Positions 7,993 through 16,699 of a stretch of DNA of 64,000 nucleotides are shown here, in pieces (position 1 is the stretch's first letter; every line of letters begins with the position of its first letter). A model generated the notes under the pieces. That model searched no databases and was not told the origin of the DNA. It worked only from the letters and a program-made list of their open reading frames with translations. Source of the stretch: Klebsiella pneumoniae (GTDB lineage: Bacteria > Myxococcota_A > UBA796 > SXON01); the NCBI GenBank assembly GCA_945862325.1, contig CAMAXZ010000002.1, forward strand, positions 62,001-126,000, in the 5' to 3' direction. Made by a program: the position numbers and the translations under genes.

Positions 7993-10900
7993 ATGCAACG
8001 CGCCGGCCCGTTCCTGCTGCAGTCCGTCGCCGGGCGCGGCGGTATGGGCGTCGTCTGGCGGGCGATCCACGCGCAGACCGGTCTGCTCGCCGCGGTGAAG
8101 ACGCACCCGGCCGACGCGCCGATGGACCCGGTGTGGCGCGCGAGCTTCGTGCGCGAGGCGCGCGCCGCCGCCAACCTCGATCATCCCAACGTCGTGCGTG
8201 TGCTCGACCTCGGCGACACCGAAGACGGCGCCGCCTGGATCGCCCTCGAGTGGGCGGGGGCCGGCACGATGGCGGCGATCAGCGACCCGTGGGGATGGGT
8301 GGAGGTGCGCGAGGCGCTCGGCGCGATCCTCGACGCCCTGGCGCACGCGCACGCGCGCGGGGTCCTCCACCGCGACATCAAGCCGGCCAACGTCCTGCGC
8401 GGCGGCCTGGAACACGCGACGTGGAAGCTCGCGGACTTCGGCCTCGCGCGCTTGTCCGACGAGCGCGACGGCGCGCTCGGCGGCTGGGGCACGCCCCTCT
8501 ACATGGCGCCGGAGCAGGCCCGCGGGCGCGAGGTCGACCAGGGCCCGTGGACGGACCTGTACGCCGTGGGCTGCCTCGCGTGGTTCATGGTCACCGGGGC
8601 GCCCCCCTTCGAGGGACCGCCGGACCGGGTGCGGCAGGCCCACCAGCTGTCGCCTCTCCCGCCGTTCGCGCCGCAGATCGACGTGCCGCCGGAGTTCGAG
8701 GCCTGGCTCCGCTGGTTGTTGGCCAAGGACGCAGAGGATCGACCGGCCTTCGCCGCGCGGGCGCGTCAAGGGCTCGACCAGATCCCCCACAGGGACGGCG
8801 CGCGGGCGGTGCCGTTCCGCGCGGCCCGAGGGGAGTCACCGACCGCGGTGCCCGCCACGGGCGCCATCGGCGGACTCACGGCGTACCCGGGGGCGTTCGC
8901 CGCGCTGCTGGACGACGCGGACGCCACCGTCGGCGCCCACACCTATCGGGTCGCGGACACCCTCGCCGCGCCCGCGTCGGTCGACGTTCCGCCCGCGACG
9001 ACCCCGCCCGCGGCGTCGCCGGGTCCGACGGTGTCGCCTCCGGCCTGCCATGCTCGGCCCGAGCTCGCGGCGCGCCTGGTCGCGACGCCGCTGGAGCGCC
9101 CCGAACCGCGCGCCGACAGTCGGCTCGGCCCCGCGATCCTCACCATTCGGCCGATCCCGCTCGTGGGTCGTCTCGCGGAGAGGGCAAGGCTGCACGCCGC
9201 GCTCGCCGAAGCCCTCGAGCACGGCGCCCCGCGGCTCGTGGCGCTCACCGGCGGCGCCGGCGTCGGAAAGACGCGGCTCGCGGAGTGGATCGCGGCGCAC
9301 GGCCACGAGGCGGGGGTGTCGGTCCCTCTCCGGGTACGGGGCGGCGAACCCCTCACGACCGCCTTCGCCACGCACCTCGGCGCCGACGTGAGCTCTCCCG
9401 CCGCGCTCAGCGTCCGCGTCGCGCGGATGGGGCTCCTGGACGAGGTGGACCCGATCGTGACCCTGCTCCGCGGCGAAGCGCCCCCGTGGGTGCCCGCTGC
9501 CGAGCGCCTCGCGCGCCTCGCGGCGCTGCTCGGCGCGCTGGCCCGGATCGAGCCGGTCGTCCTGATCCTCGACGACGCGGCCGACAGCCCCGAAGCGACG
9601 GCGTTCGCGGCGCTCGCGCTCGCGCTCGAGGCGCCCGTCCTGGTCGTGGCGACGGCGCGCGACGAGCGGCTGGTGGGGGACGCGGCGGCGAGGTTCCAAC
9701 GCCTGACGACGCGCGAGGACGTGTCGACCCGGATCGAGCTCGAACCCCTCGATCGCGAGGACTCGACGGCCCTCGTCGAGGCCCTGTTGGGCCTCGACGC
9801 CGCGCTCGCCGCGCGGGTCACCACCCGCGCCGAGGGCAACCCGCAGTTCGCCGTTCAGCTCGTGCGAAGCTGGGGAGACCGCGGATGGCTCGTGCCGGGC
9901 CCGCACGGCTTCCAGCTCCGCGACGGCGTCGAGCCCCGCCTGCCGGACGACCTCGCCGCCTTGTGGTCCGAGCGCGCGGAGCTCGCGCTCGGACCGCTCG
10001 GCGAAGACGCCCACGCGCTCGAGGTCGCCGCGTTCCTGGGGCGCGACGTCGACACCGACACGTGGCGCGACGCGTGCGCGGCCGCGGGCTGCGCCCCCAC
10101 GCCGCACGGCATCGAGCGCCTCTATGTCGCGCGCCTCGCGACACCTCGCGGACCGACCTCCTGGTCGTGGGCGCACGCGATGCTGAGCGCCGCCGTGGTG
10201 AGGCGGGCGGAGCGCGCCGGACGCGCCGACCGTTGGCGGCTGGCGTGCGCGGCTGCGCTCACCGGCCGCCCCGCGGCTGAAGAGGCGGTCGGGCGCCTGT
10301 TCCTCGCGGCCGGGCACCCCGAGCGCGCCATCGCTCCGCTTCTCACGGCCGAAGAGGCCCGACGCTTCGCCGGAGACTCCGGCGCGGCGCTCGCCCTGCT
10401 CGACGACGCCGCGCGCGCCGCGGACGAAGCCGGGCTCGAGCCGCATGACGCCCGTCGAGCGAAAATCCTCGGTGAACGTGCGGAGCTGCTGAGGTTCCTC
10501 GGCCGTGGGATCGACATGACGCGCGTGGCCACGGAGGGTCGCGTCTACGCGCGCGAGGCGCACGCCCGCGCCCCCCACGCGGGCTGGGACGCGGCGGAGG
10601 CGCGGCTCACGTTCCAGCTCGGAGAGCTCGCGCGAATCGAGGGCCGGCGCGCGGAGGCGCGCGCCTTCGCCGCGGAGGCGGTCGCGCAGCAGCGGGCCCT
10701 GGGCGACCGCGCCCGGCCGGGTCCCGCGCTCGCCTCCTTCGCCATGCTCCTCAATCACGACGGCGAGACCGACGCGGCGATCGCCGTGGCCCGCGAGGCC
10801 GCCGTCGCGCTGGCCGCGCAGAACACGCACGCGGCGGTGATGGGGAAGCTGGTGCTCGGTCTCGTCCTGAGCGGCACCGCGCACGATCGGGAGGCGCGGA

Positions 10901-11466
10901 CCGTCCTCGAAGAGGCGCTCGCGGAGGCCTCTCGGCACGGGTACGCCGCGCACGCCGGGAGCGCGGCGCTGAACCTCGCCCCGATCGCCCTGGTCGAAGG
11001 CCGCCTCGACGACGCCGAGGCGCTCTACGGGCGGGCTTCCAGCCTCTTCCGGCGGCTCGGGCACCCCCACGCCCGCATGGCGACGGGGATGCTCGCGTTC
11101 TCCGCGGCGCTCCGCGGCGACGCCCCGCGCGCGCGCGCCGCGCTGAACCTGTCCGGGGGCCCGCCGACCCGCGCCTCGGCGGACTCCGGCGACATCGCGA
11201 ACCTGTTCGGGTGGGTCGCGACGAGCTCGCTCGACGGGCGTCGCGACGCGACGCTCGCCCACCTCGACCAGCTCTGCAAGTGCGTCGCGCTCACCGGGTT
11301 CGGCGACCACGGGGAATTCCCCTCCCACCTCGGTCGCCTCGCACGACGGCTCGCCCTCGACGGACACCCGGACGCGGCGGAGCGCCTCGCGCGGATCGTC
11401 GGCCACGCCGTCGTCGACGGCGCGCAGATCCACGTCCGACCGCGGATCGTGCCGGGGGTAGGCTGA
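7993..11466 (+). CDS. Ser/Thr protein kinase fused to AAA ATPase and helical-repeat domain (PknK-like)
   Basis: The 1157-residue cytosolic signalling protein has three parts. Residues about 1-260 are a Hanks-type kinase: GRGGMGVVWRA loop, Lys36, HRDIKPAN (Asp128), DFG (Asp148) and APEQ. A Pro/Ala linker follows. About 400-760 is an AAA/STAND-type ATPase with Walker A GGAGVGKTRLAEW (Lys426) after the typical entry PLVGRLAERARL, and Walker B-like VVLILDDA. The C-terminal 400 residues are Ala-rich paired helices of TPR type. Such proteins in Myxococcota and Actinobacteria integrate signals by phosphorylation. The ligand and targets are unknown. No helix-turn-helix effector is evident. ATG 7993 gives MQRAGPFLLQSVAGRGG, a normal kinase start. 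An upstream in-frame ATG would run into the divergent gene. Confidence 0.88.
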   Translation: MQRAGPFLLQSVAGRGGMGVVWRAIHAQTGLLAAVKTHPADAPMDPVWRASFVREARAAANLDHPNVVRVLDLGDTEDGAAWIALEWAGAGTMAAISDPWGWVEVREALGAILDALAHAHARGVLHRDIKPANVLRGGLEHATWKLADFGLARLSDERDGALGGWGTPLYMAPEQARGREVDQGPWTDLYAVGCLAWFMVTGAPPFEGPPDRVRQAHQLSPLPPFAPQIDVPPEFEAWLRWLLAKDAEDRPAFAARARQGLDQIPHRDGARAVPFRAARGESPTAVPATGAIGGLTAYPGAFAALLDDADATVGAHTYRVADTLAAPASVDVPPATTPPAASPGPTVSPPACHARPELAARLVATPLERPEPRADSRLGPAILTIRPIPLVGRLAERARLHAALAEALEHGAPRLVALTGGAGVGKTRLAEWIAAHGHEAGVSVPLRVRGGEPLTTAFATHLGADVSSPAALSVRVARMGLLDEVDPIVTLLRGEAPPWVPAAERLARLAALLGALARIEPVVLILDDAADSPEATAFAALALALEAPVLVVATARDERLVGDAAARFQRLTTREDVSTRIELEPLDREDSTALVEALLGLDAALAARVTTRAEGNPQFAVQLVRSWGDRGWLVPGPHGFQLRDGVEPRLPDDLAALWSERAELALGPLGEDAHALEVAAFLGRDVDTDTWRDACAAAGCAPTPHGIERLYVARLATPRGPTSWSWAHAMLSAAVVRRAERAGRADRWRLACAAALTGRPAAEEAVGRLFLAAGHPERAIAPLLTAEEARRFAGDSGAALALLDDAARAADEAGLEPHDARRAKILGERAELLRFLGRGIDMTRVATEGRVYAREAHARAPHAGWDAAEARLTFQLGELARIEGRRAEARAFAAEAVAQQRALGDRARPGPALASFAMLLNHDGETDAAIAVAREAAVALAAQNTHAAVMGKLVLGLVLSGTAHDREARTVLEEALAEASRHGYAAHAGSAALNLAPIALVEGRLDDAEALYGRASSLFRRLGHPHARMATGMLAFSAALRGDAPRARAALNLSGGPPTRASADSGDIANLFGWVATSSLDGRRDATLAHLDQLCKCVALTGFGDHGEFPSHLGRLARRLALDGHPDAAERLARIVGHAVVDGAQIHVRPRIVPGVG

Positions 11467-11501
11467 CGCACCTCGTCCCGCGCGCGCCGGTGTCCGCGGA
11501 G

Positions 11502-11509
11502 GGTTAGCC
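11502..11509 (+). promoter_or_regulatory. Candidate -10 box upstream of the triple-fusion gene
   Basis: GGTTAGCC lies 21 nt before GTG 11531, with GGAGGG between as ribosome-binding site. It matches the recurring TA-containing octamer only loosely, so this is the weakest of the set. Confidence 0.25.
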
Positions 11510-11530
11510 GACCTCACGTCGGAGGGATCT

Positions 11531-14002
11531 GTGCGCACCTACCAGGACTGTGTCCGTGACGCCAAGAGCCGCGTCCCCGAGATCACGGCCGAGGCCCTCC
11601 ACGCCCACATCGAGTCGGGCGCCTTCTCCGGCGTCGTGCTCGACGTCCGGGAGCCCGACGAGCTCACCTCGGGGCTGATCCCCGGCTCCACTCTCCTCCC
11701 GCGCGGCCTGATCGAGCGCCACGCCGCCGAGGTAGCGCCAGACCCGGCGCAGCCCGTGTACGTCGTGTGCCCCAACGGCAACCGTTCGCTCCTCGCCGCG
11801 GACACCCTGCGCGCCATGGGCTGGTCGCAGGCCCACTCCCTCGCAGGCGGGCTGGAGCGTTGGGCGCACCTCGGGTTTCCCGTCGCCCGCAGCCGCGCCC
11901 CCACCGCCGTGTCGCCGCTGGCGCCCAGCGGCCCCGTGGACTTCGCGTGTTGGCGCTCGATCCGCGACGACTTCGCCATCGCCTCCCGCCGCTTGAGCGT
12001 CGCCGGCGCCGCCGAACGCCCGCTGGTCTACATGGACCACGCCGCGTCGACCCACCCTCCGGAGACCGTCCTCCGCGCGCACTGCGAGTTCCTCGAGCGC
12101 GAATACGCGAACGTGCACCGCGGGGCGTACGCCCTGGCGCGCCAGAGCACGCTGCGCTTCGAAGACGCCTACCGCGTCTGCGCCGACTTCATCGGGGGCA
12201 ACCTCGATGACGGGTGTGTCGTGTTCACGCCGAACACCACCGGGGCGCTCGACCTCGTGGCGCACCTCGTCAGCGCCCGCCCCGGCAAGGTGCTCGTCAC
12301 CGAGCTCGAGCACCACAGCAACGACCTGCCCTACCGCCGCCGCAACAGCGTCGTCCGTGTCGCGATCACGCCCGAGGGGCGGATCGACATGGACGACTAC
12401 GTCCGAAAGCTCCGGTCAAACGACGTGAAGCTCGTCGCCGTCACCGGCGCCGCGAACGTCACGGGCTGGATGCCGGACATCCACCTCATGGCGCGCCTGG
12501 CGCACGAAGCCGGCGCGCTGATCGCCATCGACGGCGCGCAGCTGCTCGCGCACGCCCCCGTCGACGTGAAGCCGTCGGATCACCCGGAGCACCTCGACTT
12601 CTTCGCGGCGGCCGGGCACAAGGCCTACGCGCCCTTCGGCGCGGGGTTCCTCTACGGGCCGCGCTCGGTGATGGACGAGGCGCCGGCCTACATTCCGGGC
12701 GGAGGTACCGCCGCCAACGTGACCTCGACCGGCGTCGAGTATCTGCGCGCGCCCGACCGCCACCAGGGCGGCACGCCCAACATCCCCGGCGTCATCGCGA
12801 TGGCGAGCGCGCTCCGCTTCCTCCAGGGCGTGGGCATGCAGCGCGTACGCGAACACGAGCTCACCCTCATGCGGCGGGCCTGGAACGGCCTCTCCCGCAT
12901 CGACGGGATCACCCTCTACGGGCCGCCGGTCGTCGACGAGCGCGTGGGTATCTTCCCGTTCAACCTGCGCGGCGTGAGCGACATGCTCGCCGCGGCGGTG
13001 CTGGGCGAGGAGGGGGCGATCGCGGTGCGAAACGGTCGTTTTTGCGCCCACCCGCACGCGGACAAGCTGCTGCGTCACCAGGGCGGGTGGACGGCCGAGG
13101 AGGGCCACGCCCCCGGCGCCGTGCGCGCGTCGCTCGGCGTGTACAACACCGAAGCCGAGGTCGACTGGCTCGTTCACATGGTCGAGCGCGTCGCCGCCAG
13201 GCAGTGGCGCGGCCGCTACCGCGTCAAGAAAGGCGCGATCTCCGCCGACTGGGGCGGCCGCTGCGCGGACCGCTGGATGGAAGGCGCGGCCCCCACGGAC
13301 CTCCCCGCGGCCAACGTCGACGACGGCCTGCTGGTGGAGTCGCTCAACGGCGAATCGGAGTGCGTCACCTGGCTCGTGGCCGACCGCGCCTCCGGCGAGG
13401 CGATGATCGTCGACCCCGTGCGCGAGTTCGTCCCGAGCTACCTGGATGTCCTCCGGCAGCACGCGCTTCGGCTGCGCTGGACGGTCGAGACGCACACCCA
13501 CGCGGATCACTTCTCCGGCAGCCGCGCCCTGAAGGACCTCCTCGACGTCCGCATGATCATGGCGCCGCCGGCAACCGCGCCGTGCATCGACGAACATGTC
13601 CCCGAGGGCGGTCGGTTCCCGCTCGGCGGGCAGGAGGTCGAGGTGTGGGAGACGCCCGGCCACACCGACGATTCGTTGTGCCTCCGTGTCGGCGGCCACG
13701 TCTTCACCGGAGACCTCCTCCTCGTCGGCGGAGCGGGGCGCACCGACCTGCAGGGCGGCGACGCCGGCGCGTGCTGGCGGTCCTTGCAGCGCCTGAAGGC
13801 GCTCCCGGTCGAGACGGTCGTGCACCCGGCGCACAGCTACAATGGCGCGCGCACCAGCACGATTGGCCTCGAGATCGGGCGAAACCCCGCGCTCCGCTAC
13901 GCCGATGCCGCGGCGTTCATCGCCGAAGCCGAGGCCGACGGCGCGCCGATGCCCGACGGAATTGCGATGAAGATCGCCGCGAATCGGGCCTGCGCGGTCT
14001 GA
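11531..14002 (+). CDS. Rhodanese / class V cysteine desulfurase / ETHE1-like persulfide dioxygenase triple fusion
   Basis: The 823-residue protein joins three sulfur-handling domains. Residues 1-115 are a rhodanese with active-site loop VVCPNGNRS (Cys80). About 165-570 is a SufS/CsdB-like PLP enzyme: YMDHAAS at 168, HHSND at 261, PLP-lysine in AGHKAYAPFG (Lys364) and catalytic-loop Cys505 in RNGRFCAHP. About 600-823 is a metallo-beta-lactamase fold with ETHTHADHFSG (His655, His657, Asp659, His660) and TGDLLLVGGAGRTDLQGGD, the signature of ETHE1-type persulfide dioxygenases. All three active sites look intact. The enzyme could channel persulfide from cysteine desulfuration to oxidation or transfer. 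The GTG start has GGAGGG 6 nt upstream. It abuts mutM. Confidence 0.88.
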   Translation: MRTYQDCVRDAKSRVPEITAEALHAHIESGAFSGVVLDVREPDELTSGLIPGSTLLPRGLIERHAAEVAPDPAQPVYVVCPNGNRSLLAADTLRAMGWSQAHSLAGGLERWAHLGFPVARSRAPTAVSPLAPSGPVDFACWRSIRDDFAIASRRLSVAGAAERPLVYMDHAASTHPPETVLRAHCEFLEREYANVHRGAYALARQSTLRFEDAYRVCADFIGGNLDDGCVVFTPNTTGALDLVAHLVSARPGKVLVTELEHHSNDLPYRRRNSVVRVAITPEGRIDMDDYVRKLRSNDVKLVAVTGAANVTGWMPDIHLMARLAHEAGALIAIDGAQLLAHAPVDVKPSDHPEHLDFFAAAGHKAYAPFGAGFLYGPRSVMDEAPAYIPGGGTAANVTSTGVEYLRAPDRHQGGTPNIPGVIAMASALRFLQGVGMQRVREHELTLMRRAWNGLSRIDGITLYGPPVVDERVGIFPFNLRGVSDMLAAAVLGEEGAIAVRNGRFCAHPHADKLLRHQGGWTAEEGHAPGAVRASLGVYNTEAEVDWLVHMVERVAARQWRGRYRVKKGAISADWGGRCADRWMEGAAPTDLPAANVDDGLLVESLNGESECVTWLVADRASGEAMIVDPVREFVPSYLDVLRQHALRLRWTVETHTHADHFSGSRALKDLLDVRMIMAPPATAPCIDEHVPEGGRFPLGGQEVEVWETPGHTDDSLCLRVGGHVFTGDLLLVGGAGRTDLQGGDAGACWRSLQRLKALPVETVVHPAHSYNGARTSTIGLEIGRNPALRYADAAAFIAEAEADGAPMPDGIAMKIAANRACAV

Positions 14003-14003
14003 C

Positions 14004-14846
14004 GTGCCCGAGCGGCCGGACCTCGAGTACGTCGTCCCGATCCTGCGCGGGGCCCTCCTCGGGCGGCGAATCACCGGCGTTCGCGTGCGCAAGCCCGTCG
14101 TCCTGCGCGCCACGGTGGCCCCCGAGGCGCTGATCGGCGCGGCCTTCGGCGCGGTCGAGCGCGTCGGCGCGTTCGTCTGCTTCGCGCTGGACGGCCCGTG
14201 GCACCTCGCCGTGCACCCGATGTTGGCCGGGCGGTTCCGGGTCACCGAGGCGACCGCGAAGGACCCGGGCGACCTCGCCCTCGCCCTCGCCCTCGACGAG
14301 CGCGACGAGCTCCGCTACCGCGACGACGTCCAGATGGGAAAGGTCTACCTGCATCCGCGCGGAGGCGAAGCAAGCGTGCCCGGCCTGCTTCCCGTCGGGA
14401 TCGACGTGCTCGACCCCGCCTTCACCGTCGACGAGCTGCGCCGCCGGGCCAAGGGCCGACGAGAGCAGGTTCGGGTGTGGCTCATGGACAAGGCGGCGTT
14501 CGACGGGTTCGGGAACGCGTACGCCGACGAGGTGCTCTGGGCGGCCGGGCTGCACCCCAAGCTGCCGGTCACGAAGCTCGACGCGCCGAGCTTCATCCGC
14601 CTCCACGCCGCGATGGTCTCCGTCACCCGCGACAGCATCGACACGATCGCCGCGCGGCGGCCGGCGACCGACGAGAAGATCCGAGACTTCCTCGCGGTAC
14701 GGAACCGCGGCGGCGAGCCTTGCCGGCGCTGCGGCGCGACGGTCCGCGCCGCGGGCGTCCACGGGCACGACACGTTCTTCTGCCCTACGTGCCAGCCGGA
14801 CGTCGCGGGCAAGGGCTTCGTGGACTGGCGGCGCGCGAAGGGGTGA
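14004..14846 (+). CDS. mutM: Fpg/Nei family DNA glycosylase (formamidopyrimidine-DNA glycosylase)
   Basis: The 280-residue base-excision-repair glycosylase/AP lyase starts PERPDLEYVVP, giving the catalytic Pro2 and Glu3 of the family after Met removal. The C-terminal zinc finger is CRRCG..(about 20)..FFCPTCQ. The H2TH region includes DEVLWAAGLHPKLP. The start is GTG 14004, one nt after the preceding stop, so translation is probably coupled. The PDLE rather than PEVE start and the overall drift leave open whether it acts mainly on 8-oxoG (Fpg) or oxidised pyrimidines (Nei). It ends 4 nt from the convergent sulfatase-like gene. Confidence 0.88.
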   Translation: MPERPDLEYVVPILRGALLGRRITGVRVRKPVVLRATVAPEALIGAAFGAVERVGAFVCFALDGPWHLAVHPMLAGRFRVTEATAKDPGDLALALALDERDELRYRDDVQMGKVYLHPRGGEASVPGLLPVGIDVLDPAFTVDELRRRAKGRREQVRVWLMDKAAFDGFGNAYADEVLWAAGLHPKLPVTKLDAPSFIRLHAAMVSVTRDSIDTIAARRPATDEKIRDFLAVRNRGGEPCRRCGATVRAAGVHGHDTFFCPTCQPDVAGKGFVDWRRAKG

Positions 14847-14850
14847 CCCC

Positions 14851-16689
14851 CTACTCGATGTACCCCAGCGCCCGCAGCCTCTCGAGATCCTCGGCGTCCA
14901 ATGTGGGCTCGGGCCGCGTGTTCACGACTCCCACCGGCCCCTCGAGCGCCTTCTTGAACCGCGTCGTGATCGCGCGCGCTTCCGGCGGCAGGAGCCCGGC
15001 GCGGTTCACCGTCTCGCCCGGGTCCTTCCCGAGCTCGTAGGCGTCCACCAGCGAGCCCGTTGCGTCGAAGATGAGCTTCCAGCTGTTCTCTCCGCGCACC
15101 GCCCAGCGAAGCTTGTCGCCCTTTCCGTGCACCGCCACCGCGAGGTGCTCCGGGTCCGGCGCCAGCATCGAGCCCCGCTTGGACCCGACCCCCGCGAGGT
15201 CGAGGAGCGTCGGGAGGATCTGGGTGTGCCCCGTTGCGGTGCTCACCACCTTGCCGGCGGGCACCCGCCCGGGGCCCCAGATGACCATCGGCACGTGGAT
15301 GTCGTGCTCCCAGAGCGAGCCGTGACAGAAGAACCGCGCGTGTTCGGTCATCGACTCGCCGTGGTCGGCCGTGACGAGGACGACGGTGTCGCGCTCCCAA
15401 CCGCGATCGTGGATCGCCTTGATCAATCGTCCGAGCTGGCTGTCCCAATACGCGATGTCGCCGTCGTACCCGGCCACGTACCAGCGCCGATCCCGCTGGT
15501 CCTTGTCGTAGACGTAGTTGGGGATGAACGGAACACCCTCCGCCTTGGTGGACGGGTCCAGGCGCATCGTGTCGGCGGCCCAGAGCGCGTCGTTCACGAA
15601 CTTCTCCCGCCAACCTTGCGGAGGGCGGTACGGCCCGTGCGGATCGAAGTGGTGCGCCCACACGAAGGAGTTGTCGTCGGGGTGAGTGTCCCACCACGCG
15701 AGGAGCTCGTCGTTCACGCGGCCGGCCGGCACGTCGTTGGCCTGGTTGCGCCAGTAGTGAAAGCCGCGGTTGAGCCCCCACCGATTGCTCAAGACGTATT
15801 GCGAGCTGAACCCTGCCGCGACGTAGCCCGCGTCCGCGAGCCGCTCGGGCAGCGTCGCCACGTTCGTCGGCACCGTCGGCACGTTGGACGTGAAGCCGAG
15901 CGCCGTCGGCAACAGCCCCGTCAGGATCGACGCGAGCGAGGGGTGGGTGTACGGCGCGGCCGCATAATGAGCGTCGAAGCTCGTACCCTCGCGGATCAGG
16001 CGGTCGAGGTTGGGCGTCGTCGCGCGCGGGTAGCCGTACGCCGACACGTGGTCCCGGTTGAAGGTCTCGACGGTGACGAGCAAGATGCGCTTCACGGGGA
16101 GCGCGGCCGTCGTCGACCGTGCGTCCACCTCCTCGACGCGCAGGGGCTCGACGATCAGCGCGCCGGCCCCGTCCGCCGCCATGCGCACGTCGAGGCACAC
16201 CTGCGCGCGCGTGGCCGCCGCGGAGGCCGTGGTGAGGATGTCGACCTCCTCCCAGCCCGTCGACCCGGCGTCGACCCTACGCTTCCCCGTGTCCAACGGG
16301 CCTTTGTCTCCTGAGAGCACGAGGTGGAACCCAACCACGTCGGGCAAGCCGGCCTCGCCCTGCACCCACGTGCGCGCGCGCACCGTCCGCCCGCCGGTGA
16401 TCGGCGTCGAAGCGGTACAAAGCCGTCCCTTCGTCCCCGGCGTCCAGCTCACCCGTGCCGCGGGGCCCCCGGACCTTCCGGTCGCCGGGTCGACCCGGAA
16501 GCCGCCCGTCTCCGGCGCCGGGATCCACCCGTCCGGCGCCCCGTCCGCCGGGGAGCGGTCGACGAGCCCCGGGTTGGGCACGTCGACCAGGCGACTCGTG
16601 ACGACGAGCGGGTTCCCCGCCGCGAACGCGGCGGCGGACGCGACCAGGACGGCGAGGGCGATCGCGAGTGGGCGGGGGAGTGAGGGCAT
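14851..16689 (-). CDS. Sulfatase-superfamily (alkaline-phosphatase fold) exported protein
   Basis: The 612-residue protein has an N-terminal signal sequence (MPSLPRPLAIALAVLVASAA), then a region of about 200 residues of unclear fold. The sulfatase domain starts at RILLVTVETFNRDHVSAYGYP. Zinc/calcium-site motifs DHGESMTEHARFFCHG and WAHHFDPHGPY are present. The expected formylglycine Cys/Ser of the CxPSR motif is Thr248 (YTHPSLAS). This resembles phosphotransferase-type members (LTA synthase, phosphoethanolamine transferases) that use Thr rather than true sulfatases. It is periplasmic or secreted. Its start is 10 nt after the PL7 lyase stop, so the two form an operon and may act on the same polysaccharide. 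Confidence 0.82.
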   Translation of the reverse strand: MPSLPRPLAIALAVLVASAAAFAAGNPLVVTSRLVDVPNPGLVDRSPADGAPDGWIPAPETGGFRVDPATGRSGGPAARVSWTPGTKGRLCTASTPITGGRTVRARTWVQGEAGLPDVVGFHLVLSGDKGPLDTGKRRVDAGSTGWEEVDILTTASAAATRAQVCLDVRMAADGAGALIVEPLRVEEVDARSTTAALPVKRILLVTVETFNRDHVSAYGYPRATTPNLDRLIREGTSFDAHYAAAPYTHPSLASILTGLLPTALGFTSNVPTVPTNVATLPERLADAGYVAAGFSSQYVLSNRWGLNRGFHYWRNQANDVPAGRVNDELLAWWDTHPDDNSFVWAHHFDPHGPYRPPQGWREKFVNDALWAADTMRLDPSTKAEGVPFIPNYVYDKDQRDRRWYVAGYDGDIAYWDSQLGRLIKAIHDRGWERDTVVLVTADHGESMTEHARFFCHGSLWEHDIHVPMVIWGPGRVPAGKVVSTATGHTQILPTLLDLAGVGSKRGSMLAPDPEHLAVAVHGKGDKLRWAVRGENSWKLIFDATGSLVDAYELGKDPGETVNRAGLLPPEARAITTRFKKALEGPVGVVNTRPEPTLDAEDLERLRALGYIE

Positions 16690-16699
16690 CCCCCCGATC

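Noticed and set aside
8836..11538. 900-codon reverse-strand frame opposite the kinase-AAA gene
   Set aside because: The forward strand carries clear kinase and Walker motifs. The antisense product has only Arg/Glu-rich low-complexity sequence.
14851..16689. Classical sulfatase assignment
   Set aside because: The formylglycine position is Thr, so a plain sulfatase label would be too strong. It is kept at superfamily level.
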